Assembly (NCBI GenBank): GCA_902540235.1
Contig: CACBLI010000010.1
Coordinates: 1-48,536, forward strand
DNA from: an uncultured Pelagibacteraceae bacterium
Lineage (GTDB): Bacteria; Pseudomonadota; Alphaproteobacteria; Pelagibacterales; Pelagibacteraceae
Direction of reading: 5' to 3'
DNA length: 48,536 nt
Shown here: one piece after another, positions 32,445-42,212 of the stretch
How the letters are laid out: every line of letters starts with the position of its first letter
How positions within the stretch are numbered: position 1 is the first letter of the stretch
The notes under the pieces: model-generated
The model's database searches: none
What the model was told of the DNA's origin: nothing
What the model saw: the letters and a program-made list of their open reading frames with translations, nothing else
Translations under genes and position numbers: made by a program

Positions 32445-34042
32445 GTAAAGAAAGATTATACATATTTGACACAACACTTAGAGATGGAGCGCAAACTCAA
32501 GGTGTGCATTTTTCAATTGATGAAAAAGCAAAAATTGCGCATGCTTTAGATGATCTTGGTGTAGATTACATCGAAGGTGGTTGGCCAGGTGCTAATCCGT
32601 CTGATACAGAATTTTTTCAGAAAGGTTTAGATTTAAAGAATTCTACCTTTACTGCTTTTGGAATGACAAAAAAAGCGGGAAGAAGTGCTGAAAATGATCC
32701 AGGTTTGTCAGCAATTTTAAATTCTAATACTAAATCTGTTTGCTTAGTTGGAAAGTCTTGGGATTTTCATGTCGATGTTGCTTTAGGAATATCTAAAGAG
32801 GAAAATTTAGAAAACATTAAAGAAACAACAAAGCATTTTGTAAAAAACAATAAAGAGTTCATGTTTGATGCAGAACATTTCTTTGATGGCTACAAGGCAA
32901 ACCCTGAATATGCTTTAGCTTGCATCAAAGCTGCTTATCAAAACGGAGCTAAATGGATAGTTCTATGTGATACTAATGGCGGTACACTTCCTCATGAGGT
33001 TACTAAAATAGTAAAAGAAGTTTCTGAACACATACCTGGTCAAAATTTAGGTATTCATGCACATAATGATACTGGTAATGCAGTTGCAAACTCAATAGCA
33101 GCTGTTTTATCAGGAGCGAGACAAATTCAAGGTACTATAAATGGCTTAGGTGAAAGATGTGGTAATGCTAATTTAATGTCAATTATTCCAACTTTTCATC
33201 TTAAGAAAGAGTTATCGGATAAATTTGAAATAAGTATTAAAGAAAAAAATATCAAACATATTACTCAATGTTCAAGGTTACTTGATGAGATACTTAATAG
33301 AAAACCAAATAAACATTTACCTTATGTTGGTGCTGCAGCATTTTCACATAAAGGCGGTTTACATGTATCTGCGGTTCAAAAAGATCCTAAAACTTATGAG
33401 CACATAAATCCTGAGGAAGTTGGTAATAACAGAAATATAGTTGTTTCTGATCAGTCAGGTAAATCAAATATCCTGTCTCGACTTAAAACTATTGGAATCG
33501 ATATTAAGGAAAATGATCCTAAGGTTAAAAAACTATTAGAAGAAGTAAAAGATAGAGAGTTCATTGGTTACAGTTATGATGGAGCCGACGCATCTTTTGA
33601 GTTACTGGCAAGAAGAGTAATGGGAGAAATTCCAAGATATATCTCAATAAAAGAATACGACGTTTCAGTTTCAAAAAACGATCAAGATAAAATAGTTTCT
33701 AAAGCAAAAGCAAAATTAGAAGTTGATGGTGAGCAAATAGTCTGTGAAGGTGAAGGTAATGGACCCGTTCATGCTTTAGACAACGCTATAAGAAATAATG
33801 TTACTAAGTTAGAAAAATACTCTGAATATTTAAAAGATTTAAAACTAGTTGACTATAAGGTAAGAATTTTAAATACAGGAACTGAAGCTACTACAAGAGT
33901 ATCTATTGAAAGCACAGACTCTCAAGGAAAAAATTGGTTTACTATTGGTGTATCTCCGAACATAATTGATGCATCATTTAAAGCTCTTATCGATAGTTTA
34001 GATTTTAAGTTATTTAAGGATAAAGCACCTGCAAGTAAATAA
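32441..34042 (+). CDS. cimA: (R)-citramalate synthase
   Basis: This 533-aa protein of the HMGL-like/LeuA family has LYIFDTTLRDGAQTQGVHFS, GVDYIEGGWPGANPSDTEFF (the GGWPGANP text is typical of CimA rather than LeuA), LCDTNGGTLPHEV, GIHAHNDTGNAVANSI with metal His ligands, and QGTINGLGERCGNANL. The C-terminal third is the LeuA-type regulatory dimerisation domain. Condenses pyruvate and acetyl-CoA to citramalate, giving a threonine-independent route to 2-oxobutyrate and isoleucine. The 4-nt overlap with cysS suggests coupling. The next gene begins right after its stop. Confidence 0.93.
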   Translation: MSKERLYIFDTTLRDGAQTQGVHFSIDEKAKIAHALDDLGVDYIEGGWPGANPSDTEFFQKGLDLKNSTFTAFGMTKKAGRSAENDPGLSAILNSNTKSVCLVGKSWDFHVDVALGISKEENLENIKETTKHFVKNNKEFMFDAEHFFDGYKANPEYALACIKAAYQNGAKWIVLCDTNGGTLPHEVTKIVKEVSEHIPGQNLGIHAHNDTGNAVANSIAAVLSGARQIQGTINGLGERCGNANLMSIIPTFHLKKELSDKFEISIKEKNIKHITQCSRLLDEILNRKPNKHLPYVGAAAFSHKGGLHVSAVQKDPKTYEHINPEEVGNNRNIVVSDQSGKSNILSRLKTIGIDIKENDPKVKKLLEEVKDREFIGYSYDGADASFELLARRVMGEIPRYISIKEYDVSVSKNDQDKIVSKAKAKLEVDGEQIVCEGEGNGPVHALDNAIRNNVTKLEKYSEYLKDLKLVDYKVRILNTGTEATTRVSIESTDSQGKNWFTIGVSPNIIDASFKALIDSLDFKLFKDKAPASK

Positions 34043-34903
34043 ATGAAAATTAAGAAGTTCTCTAAAAAACCTACTGATATTGAAAGTAGGGTAGGAGCAG
34101 AGCCTGTGGTTTGTTATCCAAATGAAAGCATAAATAATAATCTTGAAATATTACATGAAGCGAGAAAACATATTAAACAAATCGATGAAGTTATAGTTCC
34201 TCCAAGAGATGCTAAAACTTTTAATGTCAAATCAGGTAATTTTTTTAGAATTGAAAGTGTTGAAGGACCACAAGTTGGAGATTTAAACTTATTTCAAGCC
34301 GATAATTTAAATGAAAAATTTTATTCAGGAAAAACTAGAGCTCTATATGGAACACATATTTCAGTTGGAGATAAAATGTTCAGCAGTTTTCCATATTTAA
34401 GATCATTAGCTACAATTACGTGGGATACATTAGATTGGTATGATTATGACAAAGATGGGGGATCAGTCCATGATGTTATTGGTACCAGATGTGATCCTTA
34501 CACATTTAAACTAACATCAAACAACGATTATCATTATTGTTGTCATTCAAACTTAACTAGAGCTTTAGTTAAGGAGAAAAATGTTAAATTAGATGATGCA
34601 GAAAAAATTGTACACGATGTCTTAAATGTATTTATGCTTACTGGTTTTACTAGAGATACTAAACAATACTTTATGAAATCTAGCCCAGTAAGACCTGGTG
34701 ATTATTTAGAATTTTTTGCAGAAACAGATTTATTAGGAGCTTTATCTGCTTGCCCGGGTGGAGACTGTGGGTCAGAACATTCATCCGATGTTGCAAAGTG
34801 TTATCCGTTAAAGGTTTCAATATGGGATGTTGACCAAAAATTTTTAAAAGGAATTAATCCATCAAAATTGTCTAATTATAATAGAAATCACGGCATCAAA
34901 TAA
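34043..34903 (+). CDS. DUF1989 (urea carboxylase-associated family) protein
   Basis: This 286-aa protein has the DUF1989 blocks: IDEVIVPPRDAKTFNVKSGN, VEGPQVGDLNLFQADNL, FYSGKTRALYGTHISVGDKM, a central GTRCDPYTF then HYCCHSNLTRAL with clustered Cys/His that may bind metal, and ALSACPGGDCG near the C-terminus. The family occurs beside urea carboxylase genes in many bacteria, but none is present here; it directly abuts cimA on one side and the TrmJ-like gene on the other. No function can be assigned. A cytosolic location is likely, as no signal peptide is seen. Confidence 0.85.
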   Translation: MKIKKFSKKPTDIESRVGAEPVVCYPNESINNNLEILHEARKHIKQIDEVIVPPRDAKTFNVKSGNFFRIESVEGPQVGDLNLFQADNLNEKFYSGKTRALYGTHISVGDKMFSSFPYLRSLATITWDTLDWYDYDKDGGSVHDVIGTRCDPYTFKLTSNNDYHYCCHSNLTRALVKEKNVKLDDAEKIVHDVLNVFMLTGFTRDTKQYFMKSSPVRPGDYLEFFAETDLLGALSACPGGDCGSEHSSDVAKCYPLKVSIWDVDQKFLKGINPSKLSNYNRNHGIK

Positions 34904-35617
34904 ATGAACAAAAATAAAGTTACATTTATTTTACACAAACCTCAGCTTTCAGAAAATATTGGTGCTTGCGCAAGAGCATTAAAGAATTTTAATTTTCAAA
35001 AGCTATATCTGATTGATCCAAAACCTATTTTTCCTAATGATAAGATATTAGCGACATCCGTTGGGGCAAAAGATATTATAAAAAAAAGTAAAGTATTTAA
35101 TAATTTAGAAAGTTCCTTGGGAGATATTGATATATTGATTGCTACATCTGCAAGATTTAGAAACAAAAATGTGAAACATATTAATCTTGAGGGTTTAAAA
35201 ACAATAGATTTTAGAAAAAAAATTGGATTTTTATTTGGCTCAGAAGCATCAGGTTTATCAAATAAAGAAGTTAGTTATGCAAATTACACTTTACAAATTC
35301 CAACAAATATTAATTTTAAATCTTTGAATTTATCTCATAGCCTTATTATTATTGCACAATTTATATCAAGTTTATTAAGCTTTAAATCAAACCAGTTTAA
35401 AAAATCCAAAAAGGTAAAGAAAGCCTCAAAAAAAGAAATTCAATCTATGATTAATTTATGTCTAAATAATCTCAACGAAATAAACTTTTTTAAACCAAAA
35501 GAGAAAAAACCTATAATGCTTGAGAATTTAAGAAATATTTTTTATAGAATGGAACTTTCAGATAAAGAAACTCGTATTTTATCAAGTGTATTTGCAAGTC
35601 TTGGTAAAAAACGCTGA
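34904..35617 (+). CDS. trmJ: SPOUT-family RNA 2'-O-methyltransferase, TrmJ-like
   Basis: This 237-aa protein starts VTFILHKPQLSENIGACARA, the N-terminal SpoU/TrmH signature, with LYLIDPK and ATSVGAKDI after it. It has the knot motifs IGFLFGSEASGLSNKEV and LQIPTNINFKSLNLSHSLII. A C-terminal helical extension (about residue 160 on) resembles TrmJ, which methylates position 32 of tRNA. Other TrmH-group enzymes remain possible. It abuts the DUF1989 gene, and the rpsD promoter begins right after its stop codon. Confidence 0.85.
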   Translation: MNKNKVTFILHKPQLSENIGACARALKNFNFQKLYLIDPKPIFPNDKILATSVGAKDIIKKSKVFNNLESSLGDIDILIATSARFRNKNVKHINLEGLKTIDFRKKIGFLFGSEASGLSNKEVSYANYTLQIPTNINFKSLNLSHSLIIIAQFISSLLSFKSNQFKKSKKVKKASKKEIQSMINLCLNNLNEINFFKPKEKKPIMLENLRNIFYRMELSDKETRILSSVFASLGKKR

Positions 35618-35646
35618 TTGACAAAATAATGAGTAAGTTTATAAGA
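35618..35646 (+). promoter_or_regulatory. Predicted sigma70-type promoter of rpsD
   Basis: TTGACA (35618-35623) is a perfect -35 hexamer placed immediately after the trmJ stop; TATAAG (35640-35645) is a good -10 element at 16-bp spacing. Transcription would begin near 35651-35653, leaving only about 5-7 nt before the rpsD ATG at 35658, so the transcript would be nearly leaderless. No Shine-Dalgarno is seen before the ATG. Confidence 0.55.
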
Positions 35647-35657
35647 CCCTTTACTAA

Positions 35658-36275
35658 ATGACAAAAAGATTAAACTCTAAACATAAAATTGATAGAAGAT
35701 TAAAAGTTAACTTATGGGGAAGGCCCAAAAGTCCATTTAACACAAGAGCATATGGCCCGGGTCAACATGGTCAAACAAAAACTTCTAAGCCCTCAGATTA
35801 TGGAATTCAATTACAAGCTAAACAAAAACTCAAAGCTTATTATGGTAATATTAACGAGAGACAATTTAGAAATATTTATAAAAAAGCAAGTATGCAAAAA
35901 GGTGATACCGGTGAAAATTTAATAGGTTTATTAGAAAGAAGATTAGATGCAATTATTTATAGAGCAAAATTTGCAACTACTATTTTTTCTGCAAGACAAT
36001 TAATTAATCACGGACATGTTAAGGTTAATGGTAAAAGAGTAAACATTTCTAGTTACTTAGTAAAAGAGGAAGACTCAATTGAGATTAAGGACAAATCAAA
36101 ACAGCTAGCTATTATAGATATAGCTATGGCAAATAAAGAGAGAGAAATCCCTGAATATATTCAAATGGATGAAAAAAATAAAAAACTTAAATTTGTAAGA
36201 GTTCCTAAATTCGAAGAGGTCCCTTATCCAATCGTTATGGAACCTAATTTGGTAATCGAGTATTATTCTAGATAG
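35658..36275 (+). CDS. rpsD: 30S ribosomal protein S4
   Basis: This 205-aa protein matches S4: the N-terminal [20 protein letters not shown] then [20 protein letters not shown], the RNA-binding S4 domain [20 protein letters not shown] and [20 protein letters not shown], and the C-terminal [10 protein letters not shown]. The N-terminal zinc Cys motif found in some S4 proteins is absent (Cys-minus form). S4 binds 16S rRNA early in 30S assembly. It is transcribed alone from its own predicted promoter rather than within an alpha-type ribosomal operon. Confidence 0.98.
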   Translation: MTKRLNSKHKIDRRLKVNLWGRPKSPFNTRAYGPGQHGQTKTSKPSDYGIQLQAKQKLKAYYGNINERQFRNIYKKASMQKGDTGENLIGLLERRLDAIIYRAKFATTIFSARQLINHGHVKVNGKRVNISSYLVKEEDSIEIKDKSKQLAIIDIAMANKEREIPEYIQMDEKNKKLKFVRVPKFEEVPYPIVMEPNLVIEYYSR

Positions 36276-36283
36276 ATTGTTAA

Positions 36284-36319
36284 AAAAAATATTGATTAAT
36301 ATTCTATATTTTTAGTTTA
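36284..36319. terminator. A+T-rich inverted repeat after rpsD, possible weak terminator
   Basis: In the 56-bp spacer after rpsD, AAAAATAT is the reverse complement of ATATTTTT about 13 nt downstream, and an inner AATATT-GATT-AATATT dyad is nested in it. The stem holds no G-C pair and ends in a T run, so termination would be weak; the match could also be chance in such A+T-rich DNA. Confidence 0.3.
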
Positions 36320-36331
36320 TGTTTGAACAAA

Positions 36332-38770
36332 ATGAAATTTTTTTCAAATTTATTTTTAGCTTATTTTCAAAAATATAAAAAAAATTTTGTAATTTTACTT
36401 TTAGTTTCTTTTTTTGATTTACAAAATCATACTTTTTCAGCTGATTATTCATTAAGTTTTGATGGCTCAACAAATTATGTAGACTTTCCTTTTGACGCGT
36501 CAATGAACCCAACTGGAGATTTTTCAGTAAACGTTTGGGTTAAAACAGGAGCTTCAAGTGATTTTCAGTCATCAGTGACATCTCGAACAGACACGATTAA
36601 TGGAGATGAAGGAGGTGGCTTTATGGTTTATATAGCAGCTGATGAAGAATGGTCTTTTTGGGCAGGTGATGGAGCTGATGATGATACCTGGGCACAAGTA
36701 AATTCCAGCACAGACATAAATATAGGAACCTGGCAAATGCAGACCGTTACATTTCAAGAATCTACTAACGTAATGAAACTTTATGTTGATGGTGTTGCAT
36801 TAGTTGCTGACAATAATGGTAAAGTTCCAATTGTTGAAAATACAAATCAAAGATTGTACATAGGCGCTGGTAGAACTAACAAATATCCTCACATTCCAAA
36901 TGATGCTGACAATAGAGTTAAATATCATTTTAACGGCAAAATAGATGAGGTGGCTATATGGAGTTCAACACTCTCTGCAGCAGAAATAGTACAATTGTAT
37001 AATGGAGGAGAAACTTTGTATGCAGGTGAGAACTATGGTGATTATACCTCATCAGGATCTTTAAGTGAGTATTGGTCAATGGATGACGAAGTAAATGGTG
37101 AAAATAATGGAACAGGCTCATCCACATTATTTGGAGAGGTAAATAATAATGATGGAACACTTATTAATAGCCCTACTTGGGATAAAGATGATTTTCCAGG
37201 AACTGCCCCAACATTAAGTTCATCTTCACCAAGTGATAATGAAACAGATGTAGATTGTTCTACAAATATAGTTTTGAATTTCAGTGAAATTATTAAAATT
37301 GGAAGTGGAAATATTACTTTAAAAAAAGCTAGTGATAACAGCGTTGTGCAAACTTTTAATGTTGCAACTGATGTAACTTTATCAAGCAATACTCAAATAA
37401 CTTTAAACCCATCATCTGATTTAGAGATAAATTCAGATTATTACGTTCAGATAGATGCAACTGCAATCATAGATATTTCAAGAAATAATTACGCTGGGAT
37501 ACCAAGTGACGATACAACCACATATAATTTTTCAACTGGAACCACAAGATCAAATCCATTGAATAATAAAGATGTAGTAGGATTGATCGAAGCTCAAACT
37601 AGTGCACCTAAAAAAATACTTTCACATGTAATCAGCCCAATTTTCAACAGACTTAATTGGATAAGAGGTTATAGCTTGGAAGAAGATTTAAAACCTCAAA
37701 GTATTAATCTAAATTTTGTTGATCCTAAATTAGAAAAAATTTCAGAAATACTTTTTCAGTCAGTCAATTATAACAAACCTCAAAAAAATATAAAAGAAAG
37801 ATGGTTATTTTGGAGTGAGGGTAGTGTGAGTGTTGGAGGAGTTGGTAGCACTAAAAATTCATCAAGAAAGGATATTTCTTCAAAAGCAATAACATTAGGA
37901 TTTGATAAGAAAACTGACGAAAAAACTGTACAAGGTTACACTATTACTTATACCGACGAGGATGTAGATGTGGGTAATAAGGGTACATCTACAGATATTG
38001 ATGCATACAGTTTTTCAACTTATAGAACACTCAACATTGGAAAAAATAAATATTTAGAAGGAATTTTAGGGTTAAGTAGACTCGATTTCAAAAATATAAG
38101 AAAAGATGGCAACAATACTTTAAATGGTGATAGAAACGGAAATCAAGTTTTTGGGTCTTTGCATTATATAAATACTTTCAAAAAAAAAAATAGAGATATA
38201 TCCCCAAACTTTAAACTAGATATTAGTCATACAACTTTAGATGATTATAGTGAAAAAGGAATTAATGCTCTTCAGTACGACAAACAAACTGTTGAAACGT
38301 TAGGAATATCTGGAGGTTTTATTATAAGTAATGAAATTTTAAAAGAGGATTACATTTTAAGACCCTCTATGGCTTTAGACCTTGGTTATGATCTTAGTCC
38401 AAGTTCCGATGTTTCTTTAAATTATGTGTCAGATCCTAACACAAAATATACTAAATCTATTGATCAAGAAGACGATGAGAGTATTAAAGGCAAAATTGGT
38501 TTTGATATATTAAATGATACAGGTCTTTCAATGATGTTTTTTTATGAGAGATTTCAAACTAAGAATAGTCATAGTGATACTTTATATTTGTTAACTGGAT
38601 ATGTTACTCATAGGAATGAAGAGTTTGTTTTAGAGTTGGAAAATGAAACTGCACAGATTAATTATAATCGAGTCATAAACGGTTTTGATATAAAATTAAG
38701 TTCAAACTATGATTTATTAAGCGAAATAGATAATTACGGTGCAAAAATAGAAGTTGTTAACAAGTTTTAA
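36332..38770 (+). CDS. LamG-domain surface protein with Ig-like domain and C-terminal outer-membrane beta-barrel (autotransporter-like)
   Basis: This 812-aa protein has a long N-terminal signal region (KKNFVILLLVSFF, cleavage about residue 37), then a LamG/jelly-roll domain (about 38-235: YSLSFDGSTNYVDFPFD, MKLYVDGVALVADNNG, FNGKIDEVAIWSSTLSAAEI). Next is an SbsA-type bacterial Ig-like domain (about 290-400: SSSSPSDNETDVDCSTNIVL, FSEIIKIGSGNITLKKA). The C-terminal part (about 490-812) is rich in alternating strands and ends in Phe (IEVVNKF), as an autotransporter beta-barrel does. Probably displayed on or released from the cell surface, perhaps binding glycans. Start: ATG 36332 rather than TTG 36323. 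It shares the TTAA of its stop with grxD. Confidence 0.8.
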   Translation: MKFFSNLFLAYFQKYKKNFVILLLVSFFDLQNHTFSADYSLSFDGSTNYVDFPFDASMNPTGDFSVNVWVKTGASSDFQSSVTSRTDTINGDEGGGFMVYIAADEEWSFWAGDGADDDTWAQVNSSTDINIGTWQMQTVTFQESTNVMKLYVDGVALVADNNGKVPIVENTNQRLYIGAGRTNKYPHIPNDADNRVKYHFNGKIDEVAIWSSTLSAAEIVQLYNGGETLYAGENYGDYTSSGSLSEYWSMDDEVNGENNGTGSSTLFGEVNNNDGTLINSPTWDKDDFPGTAPTLSSSSPSDNETDVDCSTNIVLNFSEIIKIGSGNITLKKASDNSVVQTFNVATDVTLSSNTQITLNPSSDLEINSDYYVQIDATAIIDISRNNYAGIPSDDTTTYNFSTGTTRSNPLNNKDVVGLIEAQTSAPKKILSHVISPIFNRLNWIRGYSLEEDLKPQSINLNFVDPKLEKISEILFQSVNYNKPQKNIKERWLFWSEGSVSVGGVGSTKNSSRKDISSKAITLGFDKKTDEKTVQGYTITYTDEDVDVGNKGTSTDIDAYSFSTYRTLNIGKNKYLEGILGLSRLDFKNIRKDGNNTLNGDRNGNQVFGSLHYINTFKKKNRDISPNFKLDISHTTLDDYSEKGINALQYDKQTVETLGISGGFIISNEILKEDYILRPSMALDLGYDLSPSSDVSLNYVSDPNTKYTKSIDQEDDESIKGKIGFDILNDTGLSMMFFYERFQTKNSHSDTLYLLTGYVTHRNEEFVLELENETAQINYNRVINGFDIKLSSNYDLLSEIDNYGAKIEVVNKF

Positions 38771-39102
38771 GACTTTTTATACTGAATATTTTTGTCCCCA
38801 AAGAGCTTTGCAAGTTCTCCGCTTGCATACATTTCTTTAACAATGTCACAACCACCGACAAATTCTTTTTTAATATAGAGCTGCGGTATTGTTGGCCAAT
38901 CACTAAAAGTTTTTATACCATCCCTTAAAGATTGATCTTCCAAAACATTAATACCTTTGTAATTTACTTCAAGAATTTTGAGTATATTTGCAACTGCCAT
39001 CGAAAATCCACATTGAGGAGCATCAGGGGTTCCTTTCATAAACAAACAAACCTCATTATTGTCTATGTGGTTTTGTATTAAAGATTTTACTTGTTCATCC
39101 AT
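38767..39102 (-). CDS. grxD: Monothiol glutaredoxin (Grx4/GrxD type)
   Basis: This 111-aa protein has the monothiol active site KGTPDAPQCGFSMAVANIL with CGFS, then DWPTIPQLYIKKEFVGGCDI containing the conserved Thr-Ile-Pro and glutathione-binding Gly-Gly-Cys-Asp. It matches Grx4/Grx5, which bind and transfer 2Fe-2S clusters with BolA partners. It follows bolA with a 1-nt overlap, supporting a Grx-BolA complex in iron-sulfur handling. Its stop overlaps that of the convergent surface protein gene (TTAA at 38767-38770). Last gene of the sfsA-map-pur-bolA run. Confidence 0.96.
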   Translation of the reverse strand: MDEQVKSLIQNHIDNNEVCLFMKGTPDAPQCGFSMAVANILKILEVNYKGINVLEDQSLRDGIKTFSDWPTIPQLYIKKEFVGGCDIVKEMYASGELAKLFGDKNIQYKKS

Positions 39103-39332
39103 TATTGTTCCTTTGTTTTGAGAGCTAAAGCATGCAACTCATTTCCCATTTTACCTTTAAGAGAGTTATATACCATTTTGTGTTGTTCAATCTTACTTTT
39201 ACCAGAAAATTTTGACGAAGTAACTGTTGCTGAATAATGATTACCATCACCAGCTAAATCTTGTATTTCAACAGTGGCATCCGAAAATGCTTCCTTTATT
39301 AGCCTTTCAATTTCTTTTAAATCCATCGCCAT
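39102..39332 (-). CDS. bolA: BolA family protein
   Basis: This 76-aa protein shows the BolA/YrbA fold sequence: IERLIKEAFSDATVEIQDLA, then GDGNHYSATVTSSKFSGKS and KIEQHKMVYNSLKGKMGNEL ending with HALALKTK, including the conserved HKMVY and HALA text. The GDGNHY His and a C-terminal His are the usual cluster ligands in BolA-Grx pairs. It sits 4 bp downstream of purL and overlaps grxD by 1 nt. The BolA-GrxD pair next to purL is frequent in alphaproteobacteria. Confidence 0.95.
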   Translation of the reverse strand: MAMDLKEIERLIKEAFSDATVEIQDLAGDGNHYSATVTSSKFSGKSKIEQHKMVYNSLKGKMGNELHALALKTKEQ

Positions 39333-39336
39333 TTTA

Positions 39337-41526
39337 TTATCTCATATAATCTTTTAACCAATTATTATTGTATGACTTTAATTCGTCAACTGGAACAATT
39401 GTCTTTTCATTAAAACTTACTGATTTTCCAACTAATATTCCAATTTCATCATAATGAACTGCGTTTTTTTCTAAAATACTGGTTACCTTTTTTATATCAG
39501 ATTTTGAAATTTCTATAATGTATCTTCCTTGGTCTTCGCTAAAAAAGTATTCAAATTCATTTAATAACGAATTAGGTTTTTTTATCTCAATCCCTATATT
39601 TCCCTCAATACACATTTTTGAAACTCCCATTAAAATTCCTCCTAAAGATACATCATGCGCACTTTTTATATAGTTATCCTCAATTAATTTTAAAATAGTT
39701 TCGCCATTATTTTTTTCATTAAACAAGTTTATCTCAGGAGGTGGACCATTTTTTTCATCTAAAATTGTTCTAGCAAATAAACTTTGATCTAAATGACCCT
39801 CTGTTTTACCTATGACCAAAACCAGGTTTCCCTCACTCTTAAAATTCATCGTGATCATTTTAGTGTAATCTTTTATTAATCCCACTCCACCTATTACAGG
39901 AGTTGGTTTAATTCCAATTTCCTTAGTTTGATTGTAAAAAGAAACATTTCCTGAGACCACAGGAAAAGCTAAGTATTTTGAAGCCTCGCCAATACCTTCA
40001 ACGCATTCAACAAACTCACCCATATTTTCCTCTTTTTCAGGGCTTCCAAAATTAAGACAATTTGTAATTGCCACAGGTTTAGCACCAACAGAAATTAAGT
40101 TTCTCCAACTTTCGCACACTATTTGTTTTCCACCAGTAAGTGGATGAGCCCAACAATAAACTGCAGAAGAGTCTACAGCTGCGGCTACGGCTTTGTTTGT
40201 TCCATGAACCCTAACAACACCAGAATTACCCCCAGGTTTTTGAATTGTATCACCCATTACAGTGTGATCATATTGTTCCCATATCCATTTTTTGCTACAT
40301 ACATTTGGATTTGATATCATCTTTTTTAAAATGTCTAAAATTTTTAAATTTTTAAGGTCTTTTTTTTGAATTTTATTTTTTTTTGGTAATTTTGTTTTTT
40401 TCCATTTACGATCATACATTGGGGAATTTTCTACTAGTATATTAATAGGTATTTTTGCCACTTGTTCTGAGTTAAAAAATAGTTCTATATTTTTTGTATT
40501 TGTGGTTTTTCCAATAACTGCAAAATCTAAACCCCATTTATCAAATATTTTTTTGGCTAAATTTTCTTTTCCATTTTCTAATACAATTAGCATTCTTTCC
40601 TGGCTTTCAGATAACATGATTTCATATGGTGTCATTTTGGTTTCTCTGCACGGAACTTTATCTAAATTAATTTCAATTCCTAATTTACCCTTAGACGCCA
40701 TTTCAATACTAGATGATGTCAATCCAGCAGCCCCCATGTCTTGAATAGCTATTATAGAGTCTCCCGCCATTAGTTCTAAGCAAGCTTCTAATAAAAGTTT
40801 TTCTGTGAAAGGGTCTCCCACTTGCACGGTAGGTTTTTTTTCCTCAATTTTATCATCAAAGCTTGCTGATGCCATACTAGCACCGTGGATGCCATCTCTT
40901 CCAGTTTTAGAACCAACATATATGACAGGCTTATTAAGCCCTGCTGCCTTAGAATAAAAAATTTTATTTTTTTTAACTAATCCTAAAGTCATTGCATTAA
41001 CTAAAATGTTTCCATTATAAGATCTATCAAAACAAGTTTGACCTCCAATAGTAGGAACACCCATACAATTTCCGTACCCTCCAATACCATGAACCACACC
41101 TCTCAATAAATTTTTAGTTTTTTTATGTTGTGTAGATCCAAAATGAATAGAGTTTAAGTTTGCTATTGGTCTTGCTCCCATTGTAAATACATCTCTCATT
41201 ATTCCACCTACTCCAGTTGCTGCTCCTTGATAAGGCTCAATGAAAGAGGGATGATTATGACTTTCAATTTTGAAAACAATTGCATCCCCATCTTCAATAT
41301 CAATTACCCCAGCGTTTTCACCAGGTCCCTGAATAACTTTTTTTCCTTTAGTTGGTAATTTCTTTAAATGAAGTCTAGAGGATTTATACGAGCAATGCTC
41401 GTTCCACATGGCTGAAAATATGCCAAGCTCTGTAAGATTGGGAGTTCTTTTAAGTAATTTACAAATAAGTTTGTATTCTTCAACTTTAAGTCCATGTTCT
41501 ACCGCTAATTTTTCATTTACTTGCAT
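39337..41526 (-). CDS. purL: Phosphoribosylformylglycinamidine synthase, large subunit
   Basis: This 729-aa protein is the small-type PurL that works with PurS and PurQ. It has the N-terminal [40 protein letters not shown] with [20 protein letters not shown], an internal repeat at [20 protein letters not shown], and [16 protein letters not shown]. Length is typical. Catalyses ATP-dependent amidation of FGAR to FGAM in purine synthesis, using ammonia from PurQ. It overlaps the purQ stop by 1 nt and precedes bolA by 4 bp. Confidence 0.97.
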   Translation of the reverse strand: MQVNEKLAVEHGLKVEEYKLICKLLKRTPNLTELGIFSAMWNEHCSYKSSRLHLKKLPTKGKKVIQGPGENAGVIDIEDGDAIVFKIESHNHPSFIEPYQGAATGVGGIMRDVFTMGARPIANLNSIHFGSTQHKKTKNLLRGVVHGIGGYGNCMGVPTIGGQTCFDRSYNGNILVNAMTLGLVKKNKIFYSKAAGLNKPVIYVGSKTGRDGIHGASMASASFDDKIEEKKPTVQVGDPFTEKLLLEACLELMAGDSIIAIQDMGAAGLTSSSIEMASKGKLGIEINLDKVPCRETKMTPYEIMLSESQERMLIVLENGKENLAKKIFDKWGLDFAVIGKTTNTKNIELFFNSEQVAKIPINILVENSPMYDRKWKKTKLPKKNKIQKKDLKNLKILDILKKMISNPNVCSKKWIWEQYDHTVMGDTIQKPGGNSGVVRVHGTNKAVAAAVDSSAVYCWAHPLTGGKQIVCESWRNLISVGAKPVAITNCLNFGSPEKEENMGEFVECVEGIGEASKYLAFPVVSGNVSFYNQTKEIGIKPTPVIGGVGLIKDYTKMITMNFKSEGNLVLVIGKTEGHLDQSLFARTILDEKNGPPPEINLFNEKNNGETILKLIEDNYIKSAHDVSLGGILMGVSKMCIEGNIGIEIKKPNSLLNEFEYFFSEDQGRYIIEISKSDIKKVTSILEKNAVHYDEIGILVGKSVSFNEKTIVPVDELKSYNNNWLKDYMR

Positions 41527-42209
41527 TATTTAATATTATTAAGAAGGTTTTTAAAAAATAAGGAACCATCTTCACCAGATAAACAACTGTCAATCATTCG
41601 CTCAGGGTGAGGCATCATTCCTAATACATTTTTTTCTTTATTTAAAATTCCAGCAATATTTTTAATTGAACCATTTGGATTAAATTCTTCCTCTATTTTG
41701 CCATCATTGTTACAATAATAGATTGCTACCTGATTATTATCTTTAATTTCTTTTAATTGGTCTTCAGTACAAAAATAGTTACCCTCGTTGTGTGCAATGT
41801 GAAGTTCAAAAATATCTTTTTCAAGATTTTTGAAGTAAGGATTGTCTTTATTGTCAATTTTTACAAATACGTTCTTACAAATAAATTCTAAATATTTATT
41901 TCTTAATAAAACTCCTGGGACCAGACCAGTTTCAACTAATATTTGAAAACCGTTGCAAATACCCATTACTAAACCTCCTGATTTAGCAAAATTAATTACT
42001 GATTGCATAATTTTAGATTTAGAAGCAACACTACCACAACGCAGGTAATCCCCATATGAGAACCCACCTGGTAAAACGACTAAATCACTTTTAGGTAATT
42101 CATTATCGTTATGCCAAATCATTTTATTTTTAAAACCAAACTTTTTTAAAGCAACATCCATATCTCTATCGCAATTTGAACCAGGAAAGGTAATTACTGA
42201 TGATTTCAT
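41526..42209 (-). CDS. purQ: Phosphoribosylformylglycinamidine synthase, glutaminase subunit
   Basis: This 227-aa class I glutamine amidotransferase has [37 protein letters not shown], the nucleophile elbow [20 protein letters not shown] (catalytic Cys in GICNG), and the C-terminal His-Glu in [12 protein letters not shown]. Supplies ammonia to PurL. Located 3 bp after purS and overlapping purL by 1 nt, as expected for the PurS-PurQ-PurL complex. Confidence 0.97.
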   Translation of the reverse strand: MKSSVITFPGSNCDRDMDVALKKFGFKNKMIWHNDNELPKSDLVVLPGGFSYGDYLRCGSVASKSKIMQSVINFAKSGGLVMGICNGFQILVETGLVPGVLLRNKYLEFICKNVFVKIDNKDNPYFKNLEKDIFELHIAHNEGNYFCTEDQLKEIKDNNQVAIYYCNNDGKIEEEFNPNGSIKNIAGILNKEKNVLGMMPHPERMIDSCLSGEDGSLFFKNLLNNIK

Positions 42210-42212
42210 TAA

